Shown in pieces: positions 1 to 12,567 of a stretch of DNA of 64,000 bases; within the stretch, counting starts at the first letter, position 1; every line of letters starts with the position of its first letter. The position numbers and the translations under genes were made by a program. Below the pieces are notes generated by a model, which saw only the letters and a program-made list of their open reading frames with translations, made no database searches and was not told the origin of the DNA. Source of the DNA: Massilia eurypsychrophila (GTDB taxonomy: Bacteria; Pseudomonadota; Gammaproteobacteria; Burkholderiales; Burkholderiaceae_D); NCBI RefSeq assembly GCF_002760655.1, contig NZ_PDOC01000004.1, positions 405,230-469,229 on the forward strand, given 5' to 3'.

Positions 1-11
1 GCACGGCGGTG

Positions 12-1112
12 TTACTCCGGTGATTTGGCGACGTCGCCGACTTCCACCGGCTTCGTCACTTGCATGATCAGGCCATACGACACTTGCTTGAACACGCGGA
101 AAATGAACAGGGTCCCGATCTGTTCGTCGGGCAGCTTGATCATCGTTTTTCCCAGTCCAAGAAAACCCTTGTTGCCACCCGGGTCAGCGACAGTCTGACC
201 GAAATGATAAAGCTGCAGCACGGCGCCGACATCGAGTCCATCAACTGAACCGCGATTGATGCTGACCACCTGGTTCTGCCCGGCGTACGTCACCCCCGAG
301 TAGATCGACAGCACGCGCGCGCTGGTCTGGCGCTCCGGCTGGTGCGGCACGTAATTGCGGATCGGCGTCGGCGGCGCCGGTATCAGGCGGTCGCCCACGC
401 CCATCTCCTGCTTGGCGGCCGACACCGTAAACGTATGCACGTCCTCGCCCGCCTTCGCTTCCTGCTGCAGCTTGACCGTGCCCAGGTACACCGCCTCGTA
501 GGCCAGCAGGCGGCCGGTGTCAGGATCCTTCAGCTCGTTGCCCGGCCTAAACACCTGGAACGAACTGCCGCCGTTGAGGCGGCCGCGCACGTACAGCTTG
601 TCGTCCTTGCCGAGGTAGACATGGCCCTCTTCCAGCGCGGCGATGCGCGGCGCGTCCTTCAGCTCGTCTTTTTCGACGATCAGCGGCATCGACAAGAACG
701 GGTCGATCACGCTGGCCGAGATCGAGCGCACCGCGTCCACGCCGAGTCCCTCGGTGCGAATCTGCGGCGACAGCCGGGTGGTGCCGTCGATGCCGTCGGC
801 GTTGTTGCTCGCGCCCGGGCGCGTCAGGCTCAGGCGCCGGTTGGCGCGGTCGAAGTAGACGATCTGGCCTGGATAGATCCAGTGCGGATTGCGGATCTCG
901 TCGCGATTCATGCCCCACACCTGCGGCCAGCACCAGGGATGGTCGAGGAACTTGCCGGAGATGCCCCACAAGGTGTCGCCGCGCACCACCAGGTGCTGGT
1001 CGGGCGCGTTCGGCCGGAACTCGCAAGTGGCGGCCTGGACAGGACCGGCCAGGGCGCACGCAAAAAGCGCCCCGACTGCAATGCGCGTGCCGACTGTGCT
1101 AAAATTTTTCAT
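12..1112 (-). CDS. LysM domain-containing secreted/periplasmic protein
   Basis: The 366-residue protein has a signal peptide of about 27 residues (hydrophobic core followed by GPVQA), then one LysM peptidoglycan-binding domain at about residues 40-87 (motif RGDTLWGISGKFL ... IYPGQIVYF). The remaining ~270 residues have no domain I recognise. I start at the ATG at 1112 because the signal peptide begins there; the upstream in-frame ATG at 1169 would add a basic 19-residue lead with no purpose. It is divergent from def. In Burkholderiales a LysM protein of this kind usually sits between dprA and def; dprA would lie left of the window. It is probably envelope-anchored through peptidoglycan binding; the exact role is unknown. 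Confidence 0.85.
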   Translation of the reverse strand: MKNFSTVGTRIAVGALFACALAGPVQAATCEFRPNAPDQHLVVRGDTLWGISGKFLDHPWCWPQVWGMNRDEIRNPHWIYPGQIVYFDRANRRLSLTRPGASNNADGIDGTTRLSPQIRTEGLGVDAVRSISASVIDPFLSMPLIVEKDELKDAPRIAALEEGHVYLGKDDKLYVRGRLNGGSSFQVFRPGNELKDPDTGRLLAYEAVYLGTVKLQQEAKAGEDVHTFTVSAAKQEMGVGDRLIPAPPTPIRNYVPHQPERQTSARVLSIYSGVTYAGQNQVVSINRGSVDGLDVGAVLQLYHFGQTVADPGGNKGFLGLGKTMIKLPDEQIGTLFIFRVFKQVSYGLIMQVTKPVEVGDVAKSPE

Positions 1113-1406
1113 AAGTGTCCGTAAAGTGCGGCCTGAAGTACGCCTGAAAGCGGCATTGCTGGTGCACACAGTTCCCGTCCATCGCGGCGCGGAAGCCGAT
1201 GCAAGCCAGCGCCTCCACCCGCCAGACGGATGAAAAGGTTGCCGAACTGGATCAAATTCTGCACATAAATCCTTGAACTAGCAAGACAAACCACGTCGGG
1301 TTACCCCACCCATCTGTTGCGTTTCTGTTGATTTGGGGCATTATTTTACGGACCTGCGTCAAAGCCGCGTTTTATCGTTAATCAAATATTACTGAGTTGT
1401 CCCCCA

Positions 1407-1949
1407 ATGGCCTTACTGAACATTCTGCGCTACCCCGATCCCCGCCTGCACAAGGTGGCCAAGCCAGTCACCGAATTTGGCGAGCGCCTGCGCACGCTCG
1501 TCGACGACATGGCCGAGACCATGTACGACGCGCCCGGCGTGGGCCTGGCCGCCAGCCAGGTCGACGTCCACGAGCAGCTGATCCTGGTCGACATTTCCGA
1601 CACCAAGGACGACCTGAAGGTATTCATCAATCCCGAAATCACCTGGTCGAGTGACGAGAAGCAGGTCTACGACGAAGGCTGCCTGTCGGTGCCTGGCATC
1701 TACGACGGCGTCGAACGGCCTTCGCGCGTCAAGGTGCGCGCGCTTGGCCTCGATGGCAAGCCGTTCGAGCTCGAAGCCGACGGCCTGCTGGGGGTCTGCA
1801 TCCAGCACGAGATGGACCACCTGCTCGGCAAGGTCTTTGTCGAATACCTGTCGCCGCTCAAGCGCAACCGCATCAAGGCCAAGATGGTCAAGGAAGTGCG
1901 CGGGCTCGAGCGCGACGCGGCGCTGAAGGCCGCCGGCCGCCGCTACTGA
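1407..1949 (+). CDS. def: peptide deformylase
   Basis: This metalloenzyme removes the formyl group from the initiator methionine of new proteins. All three family motifs are present in the 180-residue protein: GVGLAASQ (residues 44-51), EGCLSVP with metal ligand Cys92, and HEMDH with ligands His134 and His138 and catalytic Glu135. Length is normal for a bacterial type I enzyme. It is followed 23 nt later by fmt, which adds the formyl group this enzyme removes, so the two form the usual def-fmt operon. Confidence 0.98.
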   Translation: MALLNILRYPDPRLHKVAKPVTEFGERLRTLVDDMAETMYDAPGVGLAASQVDVHEQLILVDISDTKDDLKVFINPEITWSSDEKQVYDEGCLSVPGIYDGVERPSRVKVRALGLDGKPFELEADGLLGVCIQHEMDHLLGKVFVEYLSPLKRNRIKAKMVKEVRGLERDAALKAAGRRY

Positions 1950-1972
1950 CCTGTGCTGTTTCGAAGGAATCG

Positions 1973-2929
1973 ATGAAAGTCATATTTGCCGGCACGCCGG
2001 AATTCGCCGCGCTTGCGTTGGCCAGCCTGCACGCGGCCGGATTCGACATTCCGCTGGTGTTGACCCAGCCCGACCGCCCCGCCGGCCGCGGCCTGCAGCT
2101 GCATGCGTCGGCCGTCAAACAGTATGCGCTGGCGCACGGTATCGAGGTGCTGCAGCCGCTGTCGCTGCGGATGGACAGTGCCGATCCGGTGCGCGCCGAG
2201 CAGGCCCGCGCTGCCCATGAACGCCTGCTGGCCACCGATTACGATGTGATGGTGGTGGCCGCCTATGGCCTGATCCTGCCGCGCAGCACGCTCGACATCA
2301 AACCCTGCATCAACATCCACGGCTCGCTGTTGCCGCGCTGGCGCGGCGCTGCGCCGATCCACCGCGCGATCGAAGCGGGCGACGTTGAAACGGGCGTGAC
2401 CATCATGCAGATGGAAGAAGGGCTCGATACCGGCCCGATGCTGATGATCGAGCGCGTCGCCATCGATGCGGCCGACACCACCGCCACCTTGCACGACACC
2501 CTCGCCGCCCTCGGCGCGCGGATGATTGTTGCCACGCTGCGCAAGATGGAAGCCGGCCCGCTCGAAGCGGTGGTGCAGCCGGAGGCCGGCGTCACCTACG
2601 CGGCCAAGATCGGCAAGGAAGAAGCGCGCCTCGACTTCAGTCAGTCGGCGCAGTTATTGGGCCGCAGGATCCGCGCCTTCAACCCGTTCCCTGGCGCGCA
2701 GGCGCAGGTCAACGGCGTGACGATCAAGATCTGGGGCGCCGAAACGCTGGACGCCGATACGCTCGCGCTGCCAGGCCAGGTGTTGGCGGCCGATGCCGCC
2801 CACGGCATCGTGGTCGCCTGCAAGAGCGGCACCTTGCGCCTGACCGAACTACAAAAGCCCGGCGGCAAGCGCTTGCCCGCGGCGGAGTTCCTCAAAGGTT
2901 TCCCTCTCGCCGAACAGCGCTTCGACTAA
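1973..2929 (+). CDS. fmt: methionyl-tRNA formyltransferase
   Basis: It transfers a formyl group from 10-formyl-tetrahydrofolate to Met-tRNA(fMet), giving the initiator tRNA. The 318-residue protein has the N-terminal formyltransferase fold starting [12 protein letters not shown], the catalytic region [17 protein letters not shown], and the downstream [10 protein letters not shown] motif. The C-terminal ~110 residues match the OB-like tRNA-binding domain by position. It is the second gene of def-fmt. The 3' side runs into a repeat array that separates it from the convergent brnA-like gene. Confidence 0.98.
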   Translation: MKVIFAGTPEFAALALASLHAAGFDIPLVLTQPDRPAGRGLQLHASAVKQYALAHGIEVLQPLSLRMDSADPVRAEQARAAHERLLATDYDVMVVAAYGLILPRSTLDIKPCINIHGSLLPRWRGAAPIHRAIEAGDVETGVTIMQMEEGLDTGPMLMIERVAIDAADTTATLHDTLAALGARMIVATLRKMEAGPLEAVVQPEAGVTYAAKIGKEEARLDFSQSAQLLGRRIRAFNPFPGAQAQVNGVTIKIWGAETLDADTLALPGQVLAADAAHGIVVACKSGTLRLTELQKPGGKRLPAAEFLKGFPLAEQRFD

Positions 2930-2954
2930 TCAGTAGGGCGCCAGCACCGTCGGT

Positions 2955-3266
2955 GGTACCTACACCGGGGTCAGTGCCGGCAAACGCACACGACCTCGAC
3001 GTTAAGACCGCCGCTACAACCTCCGGGGTCAGTGCCGGTAAACGCACACGACCTCGACGCTAGGGGCGCCACTACAGACGGGGCCGTGTACGATTGCCGG
3101 CACTGCCCCCGGGGGATTAGCGGTTGTACCTACACCGGGGTCAGTGCCGGCAAACGCACACGACCTCGACGCTAGGGGCGCCACTACAGACGGGGCCGTG
3201 TACGATTGCCGGCACTGACCCCGGGGGATTGCGTTTGCCGGCACTGACCCCCGGGGGATTAGCGGT
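2955..3266. repeat. tandem array of ~100-bp hairpin elements (CCGGGGTCAGTGCCGGCA family)
   Basis: The intergenic space between convergent fmt and brnA holds repeated copies of one element. Each full copy starts CCGGGGTCAGTGCCGGCAAA, continues with CGCACACGACCTCGACG and GGGGCGCCACTACAGACG, and ends in TGCCGGCACTGACCCCGG, so its ends form an 18-bp inverted repeat. One partial copy (2955-3008), two near-complete copies (about 3020-3126 and 3127-3230) and a terminal piece (3231-3266) are visible. The string GGGGGATTAGCGGTTG occurs both at about 3112 and at 3252; the second instance contains the stop codon and last codons of brnA, so the duplication seems to have copied the gene end. Confidence 0.85.
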
Positions 3267-3501
3267 TGGCCGCGCCGTCGTCGCGGTGGTCGGCCATGTA
3301 CTGGCGCAGGATCTGGTTGATGCGCGTCTGGTAGCCAGGACCGTTACTCTTGAACCATTCGAGCATGTCGGTATCCAGGCGGATCGTGACGATCTGCTTG
3401 AGCGCGACCACGTTCGCCTTCGGCGCCGATGCTGCTGCGGTCTCGACGACGCTTGGCGCGTCCCACTCTTGTACAAATTCTTTGTTCATTCGACTGTCCA
3501 T
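3259..3501 (-). CDS. BrnA-like antitoxin (ribbon-helix-helix), orphan
   Basis: The 80-residue protein carries the BrnA-type C-terminal core: VTIRLDTDMLEWFKSN at about residues 38-53, then GYQTRINQILRQYM, which is a DNA-binding strand plus helices. BrnA normally neutralises the RNase toxin BrnT and represses the brnTA operon. No BrnT-like frame lies upstream, where it is normally encoded (3502-3773 is non-coding up to metH), so this is an orphan antitoxin or a regulator retained after toxin loss. A second ATG at 3489 is also a possible start; neither has a strong ribosome site. The gene end overlaps the repeat array. Confidence 0.75.
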   Translation of the reverse strand: MDSRMNKEFVQEWDAPSVVETAAASAPKANVVALKQIVTIRLDTDMLEWFKSNGPGYQTRINQILRQYMADHRDDGAANR

Positions 3502-3600
3502 TCTTACATGTGATGAGAGTCAGGCGGCGCCCGCGGCAGCCCGGTAAGGTAGGAGTTTGTAACGAACTTGTAACGACAAGATTGCGGAAAAGTTGCTTAT

Positions 3601-3644
3601 TGTATCGTTATGTAACAACTGTCAAATTGAAACAAAATGATACA
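3601..3644. promoter_or_regulatory. inverted repeat in the brnA-metH divergent region, candidate operator
   Basis: TGTATCGTTAT (3601-3611) and AAAATGATACA (3634-3644) are near-perfect inverted halves separated by 22 nt, in an AT-rich stretch between brnA and metH. BrnA-type antitoxins autoregulate through palindromes in their promoters, and LysR-type regulators of met genes also use interrupted dyads; the sequence alone does not decide between these. Confidence 0.3.
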
Positions 3645-3713
3645 AACACTGAATGGCGATTTGCGCACAGTGCAACCTGGGCCCGGCAGTAAAACCAAAT
3701 TAGCCCGATGACG

Positions 3714-3719
3714 TATAAT
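3714..3719 (+). promoter_or_regulatory. candidate -10 box of metH
   Basis: A perfect TATAAT lies 55 nt upstream of the metH ATG. No good -35 hexamer is present at 16-18 nt spacing, so this is a candidate only. I see no cobalamin or SAH riboswitch signature between here and 3502. Confidence 0.35.
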
Positions 3720-3773
3720 TTTAGACCCGCCCGCGCCCGCGGTTCCGCCGCTTCGCCCCTAGAAAGAACCACG

Positions 3774-7538
<3,765 letters not shown>

Positions 7539-7565
7539 GAAATTAAACCACTACTCGCCTGCGGC

Positions 7566-7982
7566 TCACTGGTCCAGCGCCGCGGCAGCGCCGGCGCCTG
7601 CCACATCGCGCACGTTCTTCTGCACCGTCACGGCGGCAAACAGGCTCAATACGAACGACATCGCGTAAAAGCCTTTTTCGCTGCTGGCCATCGTCGCGTT
7701 CCACAGGCCGACCGCCAGCAGCGATGCCACCGCGATGACCGACACCCAGCACAAGCCGTAATACATGCTGGTGACAGGCGTGCCTTCCATCCGGTCGCGC
7801 ACCGATTTTTGCAGCGACACCGCGGCGAACAATCCGTACATCAGCAGCGTTAGGTAATAGCCCTTTTCATTGAGCGCCATGTTGGCGTTCCACAGGCCGA
7901 TCAGGTACATCAGCACGCCGACCATCAAGGCGAGCCAGGAGGCGCCGACGAAGGCGGATGACGGCGTATTTTGCATGGACAT
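7566..7982 (-). CDS. YiaA/YiaB-type inner membrane protein
   Basis: The 138-residue protein consists of two similar halves. Each has two hydrophobic helices and the repeated pattern GLWNA-MA-EKG(Y/F)Y followed by LFAAV-(L/V)QK-VRD (about residues 30-62 and 92-126). This is the double YiaAB domain, giving four predicted transmembrane segments. Its function in the inner membrane is not established. It is convergent with metH, with only 27 nt between the stops. Confidence 0.85.
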   Translation of the reverse strand: MSMQNTPSSAFVGASWLALMVGVLMYLIGLWNANMALNEKGYYLTLLMYGLFAAVSLQKSVRDRMEGTPVTSMYYGLCWVSVIAVASLLAVGLWNATMASSEKGFYAMSFVLSLFAAVTVQKNVRDVAGAGAAAALDQ

Positions 7983-8082
7983 GGTTGCTCCTCAAAGAGT
8001 GACAGCGGGAAGGAGCCATCAGCGTAGCCTCCTTCTCCCAGCAGTCCTTGCGTTTAAGCAACGAGCGAGTTGGCCGCGCCAG

Positions 8083-9384
8083 TTAGCGCTGGTCGCGCCT
8101 GAACTTGACGATGGCCAGCGTGGCGAACAGCAGCGCGAACCCCAGCTGCACGGCCATCGCCATGGCCGCGGCGTCGAGCCCCAGGCCGCGCCAGGTCATG
8201 GCATCGAGCCCGTCGACCGCCCAGCGAGTCGGCATCGCCAGCGTCACCTGCTGCACCCATTGCGGGAACATGAACGACGGCACCCACGCGCCGCCCAGCA
8301 TGACCATGATCAGCGTGGCGAAGATGGCGATGCCGCGCGCCGCTTCCGGGGTTTTGCCGAACGCCGCGATCAGCAGGCCGAAGCTGGCCGTCAGCAGCGC
8401 GAAGCACAGCGCCACCCCGACAAATCCGGCCAGGTTGGTGATGCGCACGCCAAACACCGCCACCGCCACCGCGAACATCACGCACAACAACGTGAACGAG
8501 ATCAGCGCGGCCGATGTGGCGCGCGCCAGCAGCACGGTGGTCAACGTCACCGGCGCGGCCAGCAACCGGTTCCAGATGCCGCTTTGCCGCGCCAGCAGGA
8601 TGCCGATGCCCATGTCGATACCGAGAAACAGCAGGAACTGCACGCCCATGCCGGCGAACGAGTGCGCATAGCCGTTGTAGCCATGCGCCAGCGTGCCGGA
8701 GCTCACTTCCTTGTCGCTGGTCGTGAACGGCATCGACAGGCCGCCTGCGGCCACCGGCTCCATGGCAGCGCCGGCGGCCGGCGTTGACTGCTCGCGCTGC
8801 TGGTATTTGTTCACGCTGCCGAGCATGTCGCGCAGCGCCACCGAATCCGGATCGGTGGCGCCGGATACGTCCAGCTGGCGCATGGTCTTGTCGGTCAATG
8901 CCTTGCCGGTTTTACCACCGAACATTTCAGCGCTGACCACTTGCATCACGTGCTGCGTCAGCATCCCCTTCACCATTGCCAGCACCGCCTGCTGTGATGG
9001 GTCGTACAGCACCTCGATCGCCGGCTTCTGGCCGGCGCCGAACAGCGCCGAACCGGCCGCCTCGCCGAATCCCGCCGGGATCACGATCGCCGCCTTCTGC
9101 GTGCCCTTGCCGACTGCCTTGCGCGCCTGGGCGGCGTCCATCTCGGTGACGTGCAGCGTGGCGTCGGCCTTCAGCGCCGCGGCGATTTTCGCGCCCACTT
9201 CGCCGCGGTCCATCTGCACCAGGGCGACGTCGATGGCGCCGCCCTCCGCCTTGCCCGAGCCGCCGAACAGGTAGCCGAAGAAGGCTGCCATCAGGATCGG
9301 CAGCAGCAGGTTGATCAGCAGCGCGCGCCGGTCCGACAGGAACAGCAGCAGGTCTTTGCGAACCAGCGCGAGGAAAGCGGTCAT
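8083..9384 (-). CDS. ABC-2 type exporter permease
   Basis: The 433-residue membrane protein has one N-terminal transmembrane helix (after LFLSDRRALLINLLLPILMA), a large extracytoplasmic loop of about 200 residues, and five or so C-terminal helices ending in the WVPSFMFPQWVQ region typical of the ABC-2 (DrrB/YhhJ-like) family. It is the membrane half of an exporter; the adjacent upstream gene, 1 nt away, is the ATPase. The substrate cannot be read from sequence; relatives export drugs, lipids or sodium. Confidence 0.9.
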   Translation of the reverse strand: MTAFLALVRKDLLLFLSDRRALLINLLLPILMAAFFGYLFGGSGKAEGGAIDVALVQMDRGEVGAKIAAALKADATLHVTEMDAAQARKAVGKGTQKAAIVIPAGFGEAAGSALFGAGQKPAIEVLYDPSQQAVLAMVKGMLTQHVMQVVSAEMFGGKTGKALTDKTMRQLDVSGATDPDSVALRDMLGSVNKYQQREQSTPAAGAAMEPVAAGGLSMPFTTSDKEVSSGTLAHGYNGYAHSFAGMGVQFLLFLGIDMGIGILLARQSGIWNRLLAAPVTLTTVLLARATSAALISFTLLCVMFAVAVAVFGVRITNLAGFVGVALCFALLTASFGLLIAAFGKTPEAARGIAIFATLIMVMLGGAWVPSFMFPQWVQQVTLAMPTRWAVDGLDAMTWRGLGLDAAAMAMAVQLGFALLFATLAIVKFRRDQR

Positions 9385-9385
9385 G

Positions 9386-10327
9386 TCAGTCGCGCAGCGA
9401 GCGTCCGGTCAGGTTGAGGAAGATGTCTTCGAGCTTGGTGCGGGCGGTGGCGAAGTGCAGCGGCCGGCATCCCTGGCGCTCCAGGAAGCCCATCACGGCC
9501 AGCGCATCCTCGCCGCGCGCCAGGCCGATGTCGAGCACGCCGCCGTCGGCGTCGACCGACTTCACGCCGGCCAGCGCGCGAATGCCTTCGCACAGCGGCG
9601 GCAGCGCCGGATCGGCCAGTTCGACGCGCAGCGCCGCCTGCGCCGGCAGGCGCCGAAACAGCGCCGCCGGACTTTCGTCGGCCAGCACCTTGCCATGGTC
9701 GATGATGACGATGTGGTCGGCCAGGCGCTCGACTTCTTCCATGTAGTGGCTGGTGTAGATCAGCGAGCGCCCCATCGCCTTGAGCTGTTCGAGCGTATCG
9801 AAGATGGCGTTACGGCTTTGCGGATCGACGCCGACGGTCGGCTCGTCGAGGATCAGCAGCTGCGGGTCGTGCATCAGCGCGGCGGCGATATTGAGCCGGC
9901 GCTTCATCCCGCCCGAAAACGTCTCCGCCTTGTCGCCGGCGCGATCAAGCAGGTTCACCAGCGCCAGCACCTCGTCGCAGCGGCGGCGCGCATCGGCGCC
10001 CTTGATGCCGTACAGCGCGGCGAACAGCTTGAGGTTTTCGCGCGCCGACAGATCCTCGTACAGCGCCAGGTCCTGCGGCACGAAGCCGATCTTGCGCTTG
10101 GCCTCGGACAGGCCCTGGACGATCTGCTGGCCGTCCAGTTCCACCGTGCCGGCGTCGGGGCGCAGCAGGCCGCAGACCATGCTGACGGTGCTCGACTTGC
10201 CGGCGCCGTTCGGCCCGATCAGGCCGACCGTCTGGCCGGCGCGCACCTGGAACGACACGTCGTCGACCGCAAGCCGCGCGCCGTACGACTTCGTCAGCTT
10301 CGATACGCTCAGCAGCACCGGGGTCAT
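9386..10327 (-). CDS. ABC transporter ATP-binding protein
   Basis: The 313-residue nucleotide-binding subunit has Walker A GPNGAGKSS (about residues 39-47), the Q-loop region, the signature FSGGMKRRLN, Walker B LLILDEPTVG, and the switch histidine in YTSHYMEEV. A C-terminal extension of ~90 residues is usual in DrrA/NatA-type ATPases. It is followed 1 nt later by the permease at 8083-9384, so the two form one exporter operon. The upstream EAL/HDOD gene is 15 nt away on the same strand and may be co-transcribed. Confidence 0.93.
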   Translation of the reverse strand: MTPVLLSVSKLTKSYGARLAVDDVSFQVRAGQTVGLIGPNGAGKSSTVSMVCGLLRPDAGTVELDGQQIVQGLSEAKRKIGFVPQDLALYEDLSARENLKLFAALYGIKGADARRRCDEVLALVNLLDRAGDKAETFSGGMKRRLNIAAALMHDPQLLILDEPTVGVDPQSRNAIFDTLEQLKAMGRSLIYTSHYMEEVERLADHIVIIDHGKVLADESPAALFRRLPAQAALRVELADPALPPLCEGIRALAGVKSVDADGGVLDIGLARGEDALAVMGFLERQGCRPLHFATARTKLEDIFLNLTGRSLRD

Positions 10328-10342
10328 CGTGGTCGGCCGGCG

Positions 10343-11620
10343 TTACAGCGCGTAGCGAACCACCGAGTCGCTCCATGAGAAGGCGGCCACTTCGAACTGC
10401 ACCAGTTCGTCGCTGGAGATGGCCAGCTGCTTGAGCGCCGGCATCACCATGTCTTCCGAGCCGTCCATCTGCTCGATCGATTCGGCCAGGCGCAGCAATT
10501 CGCCGAAGAACCCGGTGCGGTGCGTCAGCGCCCCCGACACTTCGTCGCTGACCGGGATCTGGACCACGATCTCGGACATCGGGATGCCGAACAGCGCATC
10601 CATCAGCGACATGATGCCGACCGTGAAAGCGATGTCGGCGACGTTGCGCTGGCTCGGGCGCAGGCGCTTGGCCAGCAGTTCGAGCAGGCGCCCGCGCGTG
10701 GTGGCGAGCATCAGCAGCGGCGAGGCGCTGTGGCCGCGCTGGGCCGGATCGGCGTACAGCAAAATCTGCAGCCAGCGCTGCAGCTGGCGCCGGCCCAGCA
10801 CGATCAGCGCCTGGCTGACCGAGTCGATTCTCTGGCGCATGCCGACGGCCGGCGTGTTCACCAGCCGCAGCAAATTTAACGCCAGCGTGACGTCGCGCTT
10901 GACCGCGCGCTCGATCTCGATGTTTTCGGCGTCCGACGTCACCAGCTTCATCAGCTCCATGACGGCCAGCTGCGACGGCGTCAGCTTGCGCCCTCTGATC
11001 ACCGCCGGCTGCGCAAAATAGAAGCCCTGGAAGTAGTCGAAGCCGAGCGTGCGGCATTCGTCGTGCTGTACGCTCGACTCGACCCGTTCGGCGATCAGCT
11101 TCTTGTTGTCGCGCTTGAGGACCGGCGCCATCGCCAGCAGCTTCGAGGCCGGAATGCCGCGCATGTCGAACTTGACGAAGTCGATCATCGGCAGCAGCCG
11201 TTCGACGTTGGGCGTGATGTCGCTGACGCCATTCAAGGCGAAGCGGAAACCATGGCCGGCCAGTTCCGCCATCCGCGCCAGCAGCGGCGCCGTCGCCTCG
11301 ACCGACTGGTGCACTTCGAGCACCATCTTCTCGCGCGGCAGGAACACGAAGATGTCGCTCATGATGACGGCGGCGTCGACGTTGAGGAAACCTTGCGCGT
11401 CGCCGATCGCCTTGTCGAGGCCAAGCTGGCCGGCGTGGGCGATCACCGCCGCGGTGGCGGACAGCCCGTTATCGAAATCGGCCGCGCCGGCCGGTGCATT
11501 ACGAAACAGCAGCTCGTAGCCGAACAGCGCCTGGTTGCGGTCGAGGATGGGCTGGCGCCCCAGGTAGAAATCGCGTACGCCAAAGTCTTTCAGCGCGGCT
11601 TGCGGGGCGGTGTCGTTCAT
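10343..11620 (-). CDS. EAL/HDOD domain signalling protein (YuxH type), EAL likely inactive
   Basis: The 425-residue protein joins an N-terminal EAL-type domain (residues ~15-210, starting FYLGRQPILDRNQALFGYEL) to a C-terminal HDOD domain (~215-400). In active c-di-GMP phosphodiesterases the EAL motif and the DDFG loop are conserved. Here the first is ELL and the position of DDFG reads LNGVSD, so catalysis is unlikely and a binding or scaffold role is more probable. HDOD domains act in signalling without a metal-hydrolase active site. The direct target is unknown. It lies upstream of the ABC exporter on the same strand. Confidence 0.9.
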   Translation of the reverse strand: MNDTAPQAALKDFGVRDFYLGRQPILDRNQALFGYELLFRNAPAGAADFDNGLSATAAVIAHAGQLGLDKAIGDAQGFLNVDAAVIMSDIFVFLPREKMVLEVHQSVEATAPLLARMAELAGHGFRFALNGVSDITPNVERLLPMIDFVKFDMRGIPASKLLAMAPVLKRDNKKLIAERVESSVQHDECRTLGFDYFQGFYFAQPAVIRGRKLTPSQLAVMELMKLVTSDAENIEIERAVKRDVTLALNLLRLVNTPAVGMRQRIDSVSQALIVLGRRQLQRWLQILLYADPAQRGHSASPLLMLATTRGRLLELLAKRLRPSQRNVADIAFTVGIMSLMDALFGIPMSEIVVQIPVSDEVSGALTHRTGFFGELLRLAESIEQMDGSEDMVMPALKQLAISSDELVQFEVAAFSWSDSVVRYAL

Positions 11621-11719
11621 CGCTAGGTAGTTCCGGGGACGGGAGAATGTCCGTACTGTACCGCATTCTCTTGCATCAGTGAACTTTTTGTCATCAGCCG
11701 GCGGCTTGCCGGCGTGACA

Positions 11720-12487
11720 TCACGGCAACGGCGTACCGTCGACGAACACTTTCATTTCCCCAGGCAGAAATTCGGTCCAGCGCTCGTTGGTCGTCAACGG
11801 CTCGGTGACGATCACCGCCACCCGGTCTTCCGGCGTCGTCACTTGCGAAAAATCGACGCTGACGTCTTCGTCCGACAGCTGCGCGGTGGCGAACGGGTAC
11901 TCGCGCACCACGTAGCACAGCCTGGTCGAGCAGTGAGCGAACAGCGCCGCGCCGTCCGACAGCATCATGTTGAAGGTGCCGTGCGCGGCGATCGAGCGGG
12001 CCAGCTCGCCGACCGCCTCGCGCAGCTCGGCCAGCGGCGGCGCGTTGTCGCCAAAGCGCTCGCGCAATTGCTGCAGCAGGTAGCAAAATGCCAGCTCGCT
12101 GTCGGTGCAGCCGACCGGCCGGAAGGCGCCGTTCAGCACCGGCGCGAACTCCTTCAGGTCGCCGTTGTGGGCGAACACCCAGTAGCGGCCCCACAGTTCG
12201 CGCACGAACGGATGGCAGTTCTCCAGCGCCACCTTGCCCTGCGTGGCCTTGCGGATGTGCGCGATGACATTGCGCGACTTGATCGGGTAGCTTTTGATGA
12301 GGGCGGCGACGGGCGAGGCGATGGCGGCCTGGTGGTCGACGAACAGGCGCACGCCGGCGCCTTCGAAAAACGCGATGCCCCAGCCGTCATGGTGGGTATC
12401 GGTGTGGCCGCCACGCATGGCGAAGCCGGTAAAGCTGAAAACGATGTCCGTGGGGACGTTGCAGTTCATTCCGAGGAGTTGGCACAT
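11720..12487 (-). CDS. class II glutamine amidotransferase (YafJ-like)
   Basis: The 255-residue protein begins MCQLLGMNCN, so Cys2 becomes the N-terminal nucleophile after methionine removal, as in class II (Ntn) glutamine amidotransferases. Other supporting motifs are HTDTHHDGWGIAFF, HIRKATQGKV and FAHNGDL. It hydrolyses glutamine to supply ammonia, but this stand-alone family has no defined acceptor substrate. It lies downstream of DUF3567 on the same strand, separated by a GGGTCTGACCC palindrome. Confidence 0.9.
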   Translation of the reverse strand: MCQLLGMNCNVPTDIVFSFTGFAMRGGHTDTHHDGWGIAFFEGAGVRLFVDHQAAIASPVAALIKSYPIKSRNVIAHIRKATQGKVALENCHPFVRELWGRYWVFAHNGDLKEFAPVLNGAFRPVGCTDSELAFCYLLQQLRERFGDNAPPLAELREAVGELARSIAAHGTFNMMLSDGAALFAHCSTRLCYVVREYPFATAQLSDEDVSVDFSQVTTPEDRVAVIVTEPLTTNERWTEFLPGEMKVFVDGTPLP

Positions 12488-12496
12488 GGTGTTGAG

Positions 12497-12530
12497 CTTG
12501 GGTCTGACCCGCTGTATGGGTCAGACCCAG
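12497..12530. repeat. GGGTCTGACCC / GGGTCAGACCC palindrome
   Basis: TGGGTCTGACCC (12499-12510) is followed after 7 nt by its exact complement GGGTCAGACCCA (12518-12529), giving a 12-bp perfect hairpin. It belongs to the same sequence family as elements near 24754, 42833 and 46440. There is no T-run on either side, so it is not a canonical terminator. Confidence 0.75.
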
Positions 12531-12567
12531 GTGTGCCAGTATGCACCAATCGGCGCGGCAATAACAA

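Noticed and set aside
2955..3266. CRISPR array
   Set aside because: Repeats are long hairpin elements without regular unique spacers, and no cas genes are present.
3502..3773. Cobalamin or SAH riboswitch upstream of metH
   Set aside because: No B12-box-like conserved block and no SAH-riboswitch core was found; only a -10-like TATAAT and an inverted repeat are visible.
12497..12530. Intrinsic terminator at the 12-bp hairpin
   Set aside because: There is a strong stem but no T-run on either strand, and the same palindrome recurs elsewhere, so it is better described as a repeat.
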